NCBI GenBank assembly: GCA_006226685.1
Contig: SBGG01000060.1
Span: 1-64,000 of the forward strand
DNA length: 64,000 nt
Reading direction: 5' to 3'
DNA from: Sphingomonadales bacterium
GTDB taxonomy: Bacteria > Pseudomonadota > Alphaproteobacteria > Sphingomonadales > Sphingomonadaceae
Under the pieces are notes generated by a model. It saw only the letters and a program-made list of their open reading frames with translations. It made no database searches and was not told where the DNA came from. Below are positions 35,260 to 45,520 of the stretch, piece after piece; the stretch's first letter is position 1; each line of letters begins with the position of its first letter. A program made the translations under genes and the position numbers.

Positions 35260-36113
35260 CGAGCACCACCGCACCAACCTTCGAAGGGCTCCGTCCAAAA
35301 CTGCTGCGCGTTGCATACCGGATGCTCGGATCGCTCGCCGATGCGGAGGACGTGGTGCAGGATGCCTAGCTGCGCTGGGCGGACACCGATCGTGATGGGG
35401 TGCGGGCACCGGAGGCGTTCCTGCGCCGCATCGTAACGCGGCTGTGCCTCGACCAGCTCAAATCGGCGCGGGTGCGGCGCGAGGAATATGTCGGCCCTTG
35501 GCTCCCGGATCCCATTGTGGAGCCTGAGGAGACGGAGGACGTCACTCTTCCCCTGATGCTCGCGCTCGACCGTCTGTCGCCGCTGGAGCGGGCTGCGTTC
35601 TTGCTCCACGATGTGTTCGGCGAGAGTTTTGACGACATAGCCAATAGTCTAGGCCGCGACGCTGCCGCGTGCCGCCAACTTGCTGCCCGCGCCCGTGAAC
35701 ATATCCGCGCCGAACGACCGCGCTATCCAGTCGAGCGCGAACATGGGTTGGAGATCGCGCAGGCTTTCTTCGCCGCCTCGCGTGAGGGTGACATTGGTCG
35801 GCTTGGCCAGATGCTGGCGCACGATGTTAGCTTATATTCGGACGGCGGTGGCAAGCGTCCGGCGGCAGGTCGCGTCATGCATGGCTGGGAGGAGGTGAAA
35901 CGAAGCCTCGCGGCCATCGCCCGGTTGCAGCGGGGCCTGACCGGCGAACTGGTCCGCATGGCATATGTCAACGGCCTCCCCGGCTTTGTCACGCGCGAAC
36001 CGGACGGTATCCTCCAGACCACTGCACTGCTAATAGAGGAAAATCGGGTCAAAGCGATCTATGTGATGCGCAACCCTGACAAGCTGCGCCATCTGGAGAA
36101 TCGGCCCAATTAA
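35256..36113 (+). pseudogene. ECF41 sigma factor with in-frame amber codon
   Basis: The frame runs LLRVAYRMLGSLADAEDVVQDA, TAG at 35367-35369 (codon 38), then LRWADTDRDGVRAPEAFLRR to the stop at 36111-36113. The intact paralogue at 40203-41069 has Phe at this codon and other ECF41 proteins commonly have Trp, so TGG to TAG is the likely change. Sigma-2, sigma-4 and the C-terminal SnoaL-like domain are otherwise complete (WLPDP, DGGGK, NPDKL motifs present). As written the product would stop at 37 residues. A read error or suppression cannot be excluded. An internal start after the amber codon would lose part of region 2. Confidence 0.8.
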
Positions 36114-36190
36114 GCCGAGATAAGGAAGTGAATGAACGACCGCTTCCCATGAACTGATTTTGAAACGGGAACGGCCGCTTTTCAGGCGCT

Positions 36191-37186
36191 TCAGGCATTT
36201 ACTCCCTTCATGCCCTCCGCCGTGTATCGGTCCCCGGCGAATGTGCCCGGCTGATAAGTGCGATCCAGTGAGTTAAGTTCGCCGGCGGTCAGGCTAAGCC
36301 GGGCGGCGTCGCAATTCTGTTCCAGGTAGGAGAGGCGTTTGGTGCCGGGGATGGCAAAGACATTTTGCGCCAGAACCCAGGCGAGCGCGACCTGGGATGG
36401 CGTAGCGCCGTGACGGTCGGCGATTTCCCGAAGCGTCGCCAGTGCGGTGAGATTGTGGTCGAATACCTCGGCGGCGAAACGGGGATTGCTGGCGCGAAAA
36501 TCGCTTGGGGTCAGTGCCGTTCGATCGACTTCCCCAGAGAGCAGCCCGCGCCCCAAAGGGCTGTATGCGACGAAGGAAATCCCCAATTCGCGACAGCACG
36601 GCAACAATTCGGCTTCGACATCGCGCGTCGAGAGCGAATATTCGCTCTGCACCGCAGTGACCGGATGAACCGCATGCGCTCGCCGGAGCGTGGCCGAGGA
36701 CACTTCGCTGAGGCCGATCGCACCGATCTTGCCCTCGTCGACCAGTTCGACCAGCGCGGTCATCGTATCCTCTATCGGTATGCCGCCATCCACGCGGTGC
36801 ACATAATATAGATCAATCCGGTCCCGATCGAGCCGCCGCAAAGAGGCTTCGCATGCGCTGCGGATATAGGCCGCCGAATTGTCGATGCGCCGGGCATAGG
36901 TGCCGCCCTCACGCCTTATGCCGAACTTTGTCGCGATGACGAGTTTCTCGTCGGTTTCGCTCAGCAGGCGTGCGAGCAATTGTTCGTTGTGGCCGTCTCC
37001 ATAAGTATCGGCGGTGTCGAAAAGGCGAACGCCGCGCTCGACCGCGCGGTGGAGTACGCGCAGGGATGCATCATCGTCGGTCTGGCCGTAAAATTCGGAC
37101 ATGCCCATGCAGCCAAGGCCAAGGGCGGGCAGTGCAGGTGCAACGGGGCCAAGCGACAGTTCATGCATCGGGGACGGTTCCTTCAT
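36191..37186 (-). CDS. Aldo/keto reductase
   Basis: 331 residues from ATG 37186, with a second ATG at 37168 (MHELSLGPVAPALPALGLGC) as alternative. The TIM-barrel catalytic tetrad is visible: FDTADTYGDG (Asp, Tyr), VIATKFG (Lys) and YYVHRVDG (His). NADPH-dependent reduction of aldehydes or ketones is expected. It overlaps the upstream quinone oxidoreductase by 4 bp (ATGA), so the two form an operon controlled by the divergent LysR gene. The substrate is unknown. Confidence 0.92.
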   Translation of the reverse strand: MKEPSPMHELSLGPVAPALPALGLGCMGMSEFYGQTDDDASLRVLHRAVERGVRLFDTADTYGDGHNEQLLARLLSETDEKLVIATKFGIRREGGTYARRIDNSAAYIRSACEASLRRLDRDRIDLYYVHRVDGGIPIEDTMTALVELVDEGKIGAIGLSEVSSATLRRAHAVHPVTAVQSEYSLSTRDVEAELLPCCRELGISFVAYSPLGRGLLSGEVDRTALTPSDFRASNPRFAAEVFDHNLTALATLREIADRHGATPSQVALAWVLAQNVFAIPGTKRLSYLEQNCDAARLSLTAGELNSLDRTYQPGTFAGDRYTAEGMKGVNA

Positions 37187-38142
37187 GGGATGAGCAGCAC
37201 GCTGCCGGAGGTACGGCCGTGCTCCAGATCGTCCTGGGCACGCGCCGCTTGTTCGAGTGGGTACGTCGCGCCGACGGGATCGAACGGTTCCGCGCGCAGG
37301 AAATCGACCAGGTCCGCCGCTGCCGTGGCATAATGGGCAGGGTCTGCAACATAGGCCATGACACTTGGCCTGCCGACCAGCACCGATCGCAACGTATCGA
37401 GAGCGATGGGCGCGATCGGTCCGGCGGGCTCACCCAGACTGGCCGCGATGCCGAAGGGCGCCAGGCAATCCAGTGTTCGGGCGAAAGCGGGCCCGCCAAT
37501 GCCGTCGCAAGCCAGGTCAGCGCCGCGTCCGCCGCTAGCCTCGCGAACCTGTTCCCACCATGCTTGCGTGCGAAGGATAACGTGGTGGGCACCCGCCGCG
37601 CGCGCAATCTCGACTTTATCGGCATGCCCGACGGTTGTGATCATCGTCGCACCGAGGCGGCGGCCCCAACGCAGCAGGATCTGCCCAAGCCCTCCCGCGC
37701 CCGCATGGACCAGCACGGTATCGCCCGGTCCGATCTTACGGACACGGTGCAACAGCATCTGCGCCGTAAGGCCGCGCAGGAACGTTCCCGCAGCACGCTC
37801 GAACGCGATGTCATCCGGCAAGGGAATCAGCCGCTCGGTCGGTAATATGCGGTCCTCAACATAGGCGCCGACCGGAGCGCCGGCATAGGCAACGCGCATT
37901 CCGGGAGAAAAGCCGGTTACGCCTTCGCCAACCGCTTCGACGGTTCCGGCCCCTTCAACACCCAGGATGCCGTTCGCTGGCTGTGGGTAGCGGCCCATGC
38001 GGTGATAGATGTCGATAAAATTCACGCCGATGGCGGCGTGGCGGATGCGCGCTTCGCCAGGGCCCGGCTCGCCGATGGGGTGATCAATCACCTTGAGGAC
38101 GTCGGTTCCACCAATGGCGGTCATGCAGATGGCTTGTGTCAT
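37183..38142 (-). CDS. Zinc-independent quinone oxidoreductase (MDR family)
   Basis: 319 residues from ATG 38142 (MTQAICMTAIGGTDVLKVID). The frame is open further upstream, but that part contains the LysR operator and its divergent start. Features are GVNFIDIYHRMGRYP near residue 41, GVEGAGTVEAVGEGV and the NADPH site VLVHAGAGGLGQILLRWGRR near 145. No zinc-binding Cys set is present, as in QOR/QorA enzymes that reduce quinones with NADPH. It is first in the two-gene operon with the aldo/keto reductase. Confidence 0.92.
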   Translation of the reverse strand: MTQAICMTAIGGTDVLKVIDHPIGEPGPGEARIRHAAIGVNFIDIYHRMGRYPQPANGILGVEGAGTVEAVGEGVTGFSPGMRVAYAGAPVGAYVEDRILPTERLIPLPDDIAFERAAGTFLRGLTAQMLLHRVRKIGPGDTVLVHAGAGGLGQILLRWGRRLGATMITTVGHADKVEIARAAGAHHVILRTQAWWEQVREASGGRGADLACDGIGGPAFARTLDCLAPFGIAASLGEPAGPIAPIALDTLRSVLVGRPSVMAYVADPAHYATAAADLVDFLRAEPFDPVGATYPLEQAARAQDDLEHGRTSGSVLLIP

Positions 38143-38189
38143 GCCATGACGGTTGCCACACGCAGGAGGTATCGAAAATTCATTATATC

Positions 38190-38206
38190 TGCACATCATT
38201 TGTGCA
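38190..38206. promoter_or_regulatory. Palindromic LysR-type operator between divergent genes
   Basis: TGCACA-TCATT-TGTGCA is a perfect 6-bp inverted repeat with a 5-bp spacer, in the 75 bp between the quinone oxidoreductase and LysR starts. It contains the T-N11-A pattern of LysR boxes. It is the natural site for the LysR protein to control both directions. Confidence 0.75.
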
Positions 38207-38217
38207 ATAATGATCAG

Positions 38218-39138
38218 ATGTTCGATTGGGACGATATGCGTGTCTTTGCGACACTGGCCCGTGATGGTTCGTTCGCGGGTGCGGCGCGCACTCTGGGGGT
38301 CAATCATGCTACGGTTTCCCGAAGGGTCGCGGCCTTGGAGGAAGATCTCGGCGTCCGGCTCGTCACGAGACTGGCGCGATCGACTCCGCTGACGGCGGAA
38401 GGGGCAGCGATTGCGGATCTGGCGACCGCCATGGAAGGAGGAGCGCAGGCCGTGCTGCGCAAGGCGCGCGATGCAACTGCTACGCTGTCCGGCAAGGTGA
38501 CGATCGCAACCTCACCCGTGCTGGCCAACGAGATTCTCATTCCGGGTCTCGCACAGCTGCAAGCGGCCCATCCCGCCCTGATGGTAGACCTCAGGGTCTC
38601 GGCGACGATGCTATCGCTCGAGCATGGCGAAGCGGATCTCGCGGTGCGATTGATGCGCCCGGAGCAGCCGGATCTGGTCACCCGGCGCCTCGGCGCAATG
38701 GCTTTTGGCCTCTATGCATGCCCACAAGTGGCTGCGATGCCCCAGGCGGCGTGGCATTTTATCGCATTCGACGACGCACTCGATCATGTTCCGCAGCAGC
38801 GCTGGCTGCACGAACAGGCTCAAGGCCGGCCCATTTCGTTTAGAACGAGCGACCTTTATGGACAGAAGATCGCCGCCGAAGCCGGGATTGGTGTCGCATT
38901 GCTGCCATGTATGGTGGGTGACCGTACGCCCGCGCTGGTTCGTGTAGCACCTGACCTCGCGCCTCCCCCACGCGAGCTATGGCTTGTCATTCATGCAGAC
39001 CTGCGACGAGCCCCGGCTGTCCGCGCAGCCGCCGATCACATCGCCCGGAGCTTTGCATGTAACCCTGCCGTGCAGCGAGAAGCTGGAGCTGAAGGTTGTT
39101 ACAACGCTGAACGAACGACCGCTGTCGGCGATAGGTGA
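38218..39138 (+). CDS. LysR-family transcriptional regulator
   Basis: 306 residues. The winged HTH is at the N-terminus (WDDMRVFATLARDGSFAGAA then LGVNHATVSRRVAALEEDLG). A periplasmic-binding-fold effector domain follows (KVTIATSPVLANEILIPGLA onwards). ATG 38218 was chosen over upstream starts because it begins the standard domain and follows the divergent operator. It likely senses a quinone or electrophile and activates the reductase operon. That target is inferred from position. Confidence 0.92.
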   Translation: MFDWDDMRVFATLARDGSFAGAARTLGVNHATVSRRVAALEEDLGVRLVTRLARSTPLTAEGAAIADLATAMEGGAQAVLRKARDATATLSGKVTIATSPVLANEILIPGLAQLQAAHPALMVDLRVSATMLSLEHGEADLAVRLMRPEQPDLVTRRLGAMAFGLYACPQVAAMPQAAWHFIAFDDALDHVPQQRWLHEQAQGRPISFRTSDLYGQKIAAEAGIGVALLPCMVGDRTPALVRVAPDLAPPPRELWLVIHADLRRAPAVRAAADHIARSFACNPAVQREAGAEGCYNAERTTAVGDR

Positions 39139-39235
39139 TCAGCGGCTGAACGTCTGCTTTTCAGGCGGGAGCGAACGTTACCGTTACATTTCAAGATTTA
39201 AACGATGATCACCCAGTTCTCATCTTTGTCATCTT

Positions 39236-39248
39236 GGGTGCACCATTC
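39236..39248. repeat. Short copy of tRNA-Arg 3' end / attachment-like direct repeat
   Basis: GGGTGCACCATTC is identical to 13096-13108, the acceptor end of the tRNA-Arg remnant plus flank. Both copies are at the 3' end of a serine recombinase frame and in the same orientation, 26.1 kb apart. The match is too short to be sure it is an att core. Confidence 0.45.
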
Positions 39249-40089
39249 CTTTTTGAGTTGATTTTTCTTCCCCTAACACTCTGAAAGGGAACGAAAAATC
39301 GGCGGTTCGAAAACCCTCATTCCGAACATAAGTGAGATGCCCGCTGAACGCGAGGCGCAGCAGCGCGCGCTTGTCATCTAGGGATTCAGAAACCCACATT
39401 TTCTGCGGGTTCCCGATGAAGTCCATGGCGGTTCGAAAACTTTCGTCAAAGGGTGCGAGCGGAATACCGCAACGCGCGATCTGATCTTCCAGTGCGATCT
39501 TTTTCTGCTCCTGTTCACGCATGCGCTTTTTGAACAGGCTGATGTCGGTGGCGTGATTGGCTTCAATGAGCAGGTCGAGAAGCTGTTCGATCTTACGTTC
39601 GATCTGCGACAGTTCCGCCTTGAGTGCCTTCTTGCGGGAATGACTCGCGGCCATCTTTTGATCCCACAAGTCACGGAACAAATGAGCTGCGAGCTTCAGC
39701 AGTTGCGGCGACGGTGCAAGAAGCTGGAGCAGTTCTTCGAACTCGCCTTCGATGCGGGAACGCGCAATCGACTTGAGGCGTCCAAATGGCGATCCTATCG
39801 GGCCGAATGGCCCGCCGGGAAGGCTGGTTGCCTTTTCAAGGGCAATTGGGTTCGAGAGGGAAGCCATTTGGACGTCCCGCAGGGATTCGGCCAAAATGGC
39901 CCGGCGCTGCGTCGATGGAAAGTCCCGGCTTGCCTGCCCGGCAAGTTCGCGCGTTGCCCTTCCCCCATATGAGAGGGACATCTGGAGCAGGCTGCATGCT
40001 GAACGACTTTCGTCATCTTCGCCATTTGCCGGCCTCCACCAGGCGATGAGCGGCTGTTTTTCCGGCATGGGCGGTTGGTGGCCGGTGTG

Positions 40090-40150
40090 ATGTCGGTGGG
40101 CTGTCGGTGGGCTGTCGGTGGGCTGTCGGTGGGCTGTCGGTGGGCTGTCA
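40090..40150. repeat. 11-bp tandem repeat, about five copies
   Basis: CTGTCGGTGGG recurs head to tail, with four exact units from 40101 and a near-copy in front. It lies upstream of the recombinase relic and produces a false open frame rich in Pro, Thr and His. Eleven is not a multiple of three, so copy changes would shift any frame crossing it. Confidence 0.9.
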
Positions 40151-40202
40151 AAGAGGCATTTGCAGAACGACTCCGACCGCCGCAACGGATTTCACGCCTC
40201 GG

Positions 40203-41069
40203 TCAATACACAGCCTGCTCCAGATGACGCAGTTTTTCAGGATTGCGCATGATGTAGATGGCACGGATCAGGCGGCCCTCGATCAGCAATGCCGTCGTCT
40301 GCAACATGCCGTCAGGTTCACGCGTAACAAAGCCCGGAAGGCCATTGACGAAGGCATAGCGCACCAGCCCCGGCGGCCCATGACGCAGCCGTCCGATCGC
40401 TGCGAAAGCCCGCGCGACATCGTGCACGCCTTCCAGAATGCGCGCAGCGGCCGGACGCTTACCACCGCCATCGGCGTGGAAAACAACATCTTCGGCCAGA
40501 AGCTTACCGAAATTGGCAATCCCTTCGCCACGCTCTTCACAGCGCGATGCCCGGAAAAAAGCCTCCGCAATCTCCATCCCATGGTCCCGATCGACGGCAT
40601 AACGATGCCGTTCCATTCGTATATTGACCCGAGCCCGGCTCGCAAGCTGGCGGCATGCCGCCGCGTCACGACCGATCGAAGCGGCAATTTCCTCAAAGCT
40701 TTCCCCGAATATGTCGTGGAGCAGAAAGGCCGCCCGCTCCAGCGGCGACAGCCGTTCCAGCGCCAGCATCAGCGGCAGAGTCACATCCTCCACCGGGTCC
40801 TCTTCAACCACCGGCTCGGGAAGCCAGGGGCCGCCATAGACCTCCCGCCGGACCCGTGCCGATTTCAGATGGTCAAGACACAGGCGGGTGACAATCCGGC
40901 GAAGAAAGGCGACGGGCACGCGCACAGCCTCCCTGTCCGCCTGCGCCCAGCGGATAAACGCGTCCTGCATCACATCTTCCGCATCGGTGATCGACCCGAG
41001 CATCCGATAGGCGACACGAAGCAGTTCCGGCCGATGCAGGTCAAACAGGGCGGCGGCATTGTCGGTCAT
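40203..41069 (-). CDS. ECF41 family sigma factor (SigJ-like), intact copy
   Basis: 288 residues. Sigma-2 (ELLRVAYRMLGSITDAEDVM) comes first, then sigma-4 (LSPLERAAFLLHDIFGESFE, then EIAASIGRDAAACRQLASRA) and a SnoaL-like C-terminal domain with the conserved WLPEP, DGGGK and NPEKL motifs. ECF41 factors lack an anti-sigma factor and are controlled by this C-terminal domain. It overlaps the partner CMD-like gene (ATGA) and the promoter at 41556-41582 should be its own target. Roughly 70 percent of residues over the core match the broken copy at 35256. Confidence 0.93.
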   Translation of the reverse strand: MTDNAAALFDLHRPELLRVAYRMLGSITDAEDVMQDAFIRWAQADREAVRVPVAFLRRIVTRLCLDHLKSARVRREVYGGPWLPEPVVEEDPVEDVTLPLMLALERLSPLERAAFLLHDIFGESFEEIAASIGRDAAACRQLASRARVNIRMERHRYAVDRDHGMEIAEAFFRASRCEERGEGIANFGKLLAEDVVFHADGGGKRPAAARILEGVHDVARAFAAIGRLRHGPPGLVRYAFVNGLPGFVTREPDGMLQTTALLIEGRLIRAIYIMRNPEKLRHLEQAVY

Positions 41070-41518
41070 TGCCAGCCCCGTTCCGGCGCATAAAGGTTGA
41101 ACCCGACCGACAACCGATTCCAGCCATTGATGACATTGATCGCCATGGTCAACTGCACCTGCTCCTGCTTGTCAAACCGGGCATCCAGCGCCGCATAAAC
41201 GGCTTCGGGCGCACGTCTTGCAGCAAGCTCGGTAAGATGCTCGACCCAGGCCAGCGCGGCTCGTTCCCGATCCGTATAGCATGGCGCTTCCTCCCATGCC
41301 GCGAGCAAATGGATGCGTTGCTCCGTCTCACCCGCCCGGCGCGCATCGGCCGTATGCATGTTGAGGCGGTTGCCACAGCCATTGATCTGGGAAGCGCGGA
41401 TCTTGACCAGCTCCAGCAGCGACTTCTCCAGGCCGCATTCTCCGACCTGCATCGCAAAGGCATACCAGCTGTTGAAAAGATCGGGAGCCGCAGCGGCGAT
41501 ATCGGCGCGAGGTGTCAT
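41066..41518 (-). CDS. Carboxymuconolactone-decarboxylase/AhpD-like protein with altered CxxC
   Basis: 150 residues from ATG 41518, placed by GAAGG nine bases upstream. A start three codons earlier is possible. The family body is the same as at 34807 (ELVKIRASQINGCGNRLNMH). However, the second Cys of the CxxC has become Arg (CGNR against CANC in the other copy), so peroxidase or disulfide chemistry needing both Cys should be lost. It still ends in the family NRLSVGFNLYAPERGWQ. It is first in the two-gene operon with the intact sigma gene. Confidence 0.88.
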   Translation of the reverse strand: MTPRADIAAAAPDLFNSWYAFAMQVGECGLEKSLLELVKIRASQINGCGNRLNMHTADARRAGETEQRIHLLAAWEEAPCYTDRERAALAWVEHLTELAARRAPEAVYAALDARFDKQEQVQLTMAINVINGWNRLSVGFNLYAPERGWQ

Positions 41519-41555
41519 GACTATCATCCTTCATTGTCCTTGGGGATGCAGACAT

Positions 41556-41582
41556 GACGAGACAAGACCGGCCGATGTGACA
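41556..41582 (-). promoter_or_regulatory. ECF41-type promoter of the intact sigma operon
   Basis: Read on the minus strand: TGTCACA (41582-41576), 16 bp, CGTC (41559-41556), 37 bp before the ATG at 41518. Same consensus and spacing as at 34745-34771. Even the sequence after CGTC (ATGTC) is shared. Confidence 0.85.
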
Positions 41583-41790
41583 TGGCCTGCAAATCTTTTC
41601 CCGCAAAGGCAGGGGTCAGGCACATGACGCGGCCGCATATGTCGCGGTCTTTCCCGGTTGAGACAGGCTCAGCCGGCAGGAATTGGGCCATGACGAGCAA
41701 GGCGGCGCGGCCTCTTCTTCCATGAGGCAAATTGCCGCTTTACAGGCGCCCCGGCCAGATGAAACATGATCTCATCCAGGAGCCCTCCCC

Positions 41791-42816
41791 GTGCAAGACC
41801 TTACACCAGACCCACAGCCAGCCCAAAATAGCCGCAACACTGTTCTGCTGACACGTCGGCGGATGCTTTATGCCGGATCGGGCGGCCTGCTGTTGCTCGC
41901 CTTATGGTCAGGCGGTATTTATGAACTGGCCCGGCATCCATCCGGTAACGCCAGCGCGCGCAATATAGCCGCCCCCATAGCCGCCCCCGCCCCTGCGGGC
42001 ACCGATGACTTCGTACCGCCACCCGAAAGCAGCATTCCCGACGGCCCCGATGGCGCGGCCATAAGGCGGGGCATGGCCCTGTTCACCGAACCACGCGCCC
42101 ATGTCCCGCAATATGTCGGCAATGACATGGCCTGCGCCCATTGCCATCAGGACGCAGGCCGAAAACCATTTGCAGCGCCGATGTGGGCCGCCTGGGTCGC
42201 CTACCCCAAATACAGATCCAAGAATGACAAGATCAACACGATGGAGGAGCGGATCAGGGATTGCTTCGTCTATTCGATGAACGCCGGCGCCTCGGCCAGC
42301 GGCGGGCCTCCTCCATGGGGGAGCCCCGTTTATGCGGACATGATGGCCTATTTCCGTTGGCTGGCGACGGATGCACCGGTGGGGCAGGACATGAAGGGGG
42401 CAGGCTTCCTCAAGCTGTCCGTGCCCACCCAGGGCTATGACCGGGAACGCGGCCGGCGCATTTATGAGGAACAATGCGCCCTTTGCCATGGCAGCGACGG
42501 CAACGGAGCCAGAGGCGAGCAAAGCGAAATCCTGTTCCCCCCATTATGGGGAGCACGCAGCTATAATTGGGGGGCGGGCATGGCACGCGTCGATCGCGCC
42601 GCACAATTCATCGTCCACAATATGCCGAAAGGGAGCGAGGGTAGCCTGACCGAGCAGCAGGCCTGGGATGTCGCCGCATGGATTGACAGCCAGGAACGCC
42701 CGAAGGACCCGCGCCAGACCGGATCCGTCGAGGAGGCTGCGCGCCGCTATCACGACAAGGAAGAGAGCTTTTATGGCAAAGTGGCAGACGGCCATCTGCT
42801 CGGGGCGGGTCTGTAA
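41791..42816 (+). CDS. Diheme cytochrome c, TsdA-like (thiosulfate dehydrogenase family)
   Basis: 341 residues starting at GTG. An N-terminal hydrophobic segment (MLYAGSGGLLLLALWSGGIY, about 25-44) serves as signal or anchor. Two c-type haem sites follow: CAHCH near residue 114 and CALCH near 229. The text AAPMWAAWVAYPKYRSKNDK after the first haem and FPPLWGARSYNWGAGM after the second match TsdA (SoxA-like fold), which joins thiosulfate to tetrathionate in the periplasm. No other sulfur oxidation gene is in the window. Function by family only. Confidence 0.8.
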   Translation: MQDLTPDPQPAQNSRNTVLLTRRRMLYAGSGGLLLLALWSGGIYELARHPSGNASARNIAAPIAAPAPAGTDDFVPPPESSIPDGPDGAAIRRGMALFTEPRAHVPQYVGNDMACAHCHQDAGRKPFAAPMWAAWVAYPKYRSKNDKINTMEERIRDCFVYSMNAGASASGGPPPWGSPVYADMMAYFRWLATDAPVGQDMKGAGFLKLSVPTQGYDRERGRRIYEEQCALCHGSDGNGARGEQSEILFPPLWGARSYNWGAGMARVDRAAQFIVHNMPKGSEGSLTEQQAWDVAAWIDSQERPKDPRQTGSVEEAARRYHDKEESFYGKVADGHLLGAGL

Positions 42817-44636
<1,820 letters not shown>

Positions 44637-44795
44637 AAATCCGGTGGCCGCTGCCGCCCGAAATCGATCGCCGCCCGGAGTCGATCATTGGTCCATGGTG
44701 AGCGGAGGAAATCTCATCCCCCGCTTGCCATCCTCCCCCTATAAAGGGTACGTTATATCATAATTTTCTAAAGAACGCCTCCGAAGGAATAGCCC

Positions 44796-45407
44796 ATGGA
44801 CCATCGCACCCAGTGGAACAGCCGTTTTTCGGCGCAGGATTATATATTCGGCACCGCCCCCAATCGCTTCCTGACTGAGCAGGCCCATCGCATAGCCCCC
44901 GCATCGTCGGTTCTTGCCGTCGCCGATGGCGAAGGCCGCAACGGCGTCTGGCTGGCGCAACAGGGACATGCGGTCACCGGCATCGACATTTCCGAGGTCG
45001 GGCAGGAAAAGGCAGCAAAGCTGGCCGCCGAACGTGGCGTGACACTTGACCTGAAGCTGGTCGATGTCGGCAACTGGGACTGGCCCGAAGCGGCCTATGA
45101 CGCGGTGGTCGCCATCTTCATCCAGTTCGCCGACCCGGCAATGCGGGAACGCATCTTCACCGGCATGAAGCGCGCGACGAAGCCGGGCGGCCTCATCCTG
45201 ATGCAGGGATATCGCCCGGAGCAGATCGGCTATGGCACGGGCGGCCCCTCGGCAGTCGAAAATCTCTATACCGAAGAGTTGCTGCGCACCGCATTTGACG
45301 GCTGGACCATCGAGCATCTGGAAGCGCATGACAGTGCGATAGAGGAAGGCGCGGGCCATAAGGGCATGTCCGCGCTGATCGACATCGTCGCCCGCAAACC
45401 CGCATGA
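44796..45407 (+). CDS. Class I SAM-dependent methyltransferase
   Basis: 203 residues (MDHRTQWNSRFSAQDYIFGT). The SAM-binding motif is VLAVADGEGRNGVWLAQQGH at about 40-59, with Asp in VTGIDISEVG. KPGGLILMQGYRPEQ and VENLYTEELL follow. Resembles the TehB/small-molecule methyltransferases. Its substrate is not apparent. It is monocistronic by position, 113 bp before the helicase gene. Confidence 0.85.
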   Translation: MDHRTQWNSRFSAQDYIFGTAPNRFLTEQAHRIAPASSVLAVADGEGRNGVWLAQQGHAVTGIDISEVGQEKAAKLAAERGVTLDLKLVDVGNWDWPEAAYDAVVAIFIQFADPAMRERIFTGMKRATKPGGLILMQGYRPEQIGYGTGGPSAVENLYTEELLRTAFDGWTIEHLEAHDSAIEEGAGHKGMSALIDIVARKPA

Positions 45408-45520
45408 AGGCAGGCTGCCGGGATGCGGACGCGACCCGGCACGGAAATGCCCCGACGCCACGCGGGTTCCCATCGATAAGCGGTTAGCGCGCGGCCACTT
45501 CGCCCCTATATAGGGAGGCT

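Larger units (their letters stand above)
39229..40185 (-). pseudogene. C-terminal relic of a serine recombinase
   Basis: The coding C-terminal half resembles the end of a large serine recombinase: LLKLAAHLFRDLWDQKMAAS, a coiled coil (ELSQIERKIEQLLDLLIEAN, then KKRMREQEQKKIALEDQIA) and LRLAFSGHLTYVRNEGFRTA. The catalytic N-terminus and the zinc ribbon are gone. The first 90 codons are an artefact of an open frame through 11-bp tandem repeats. The last codons pass through a 13-bp match to the tRNA-Arg 3' end (39236-39248). I read this as the remaining end of an element. Confidence 0.7.

Noticed and set aside
40090-40150. CRISPR-like array
   Set aside because: Units are 11 bp with no spacers, so it is a simple tandem repeat.
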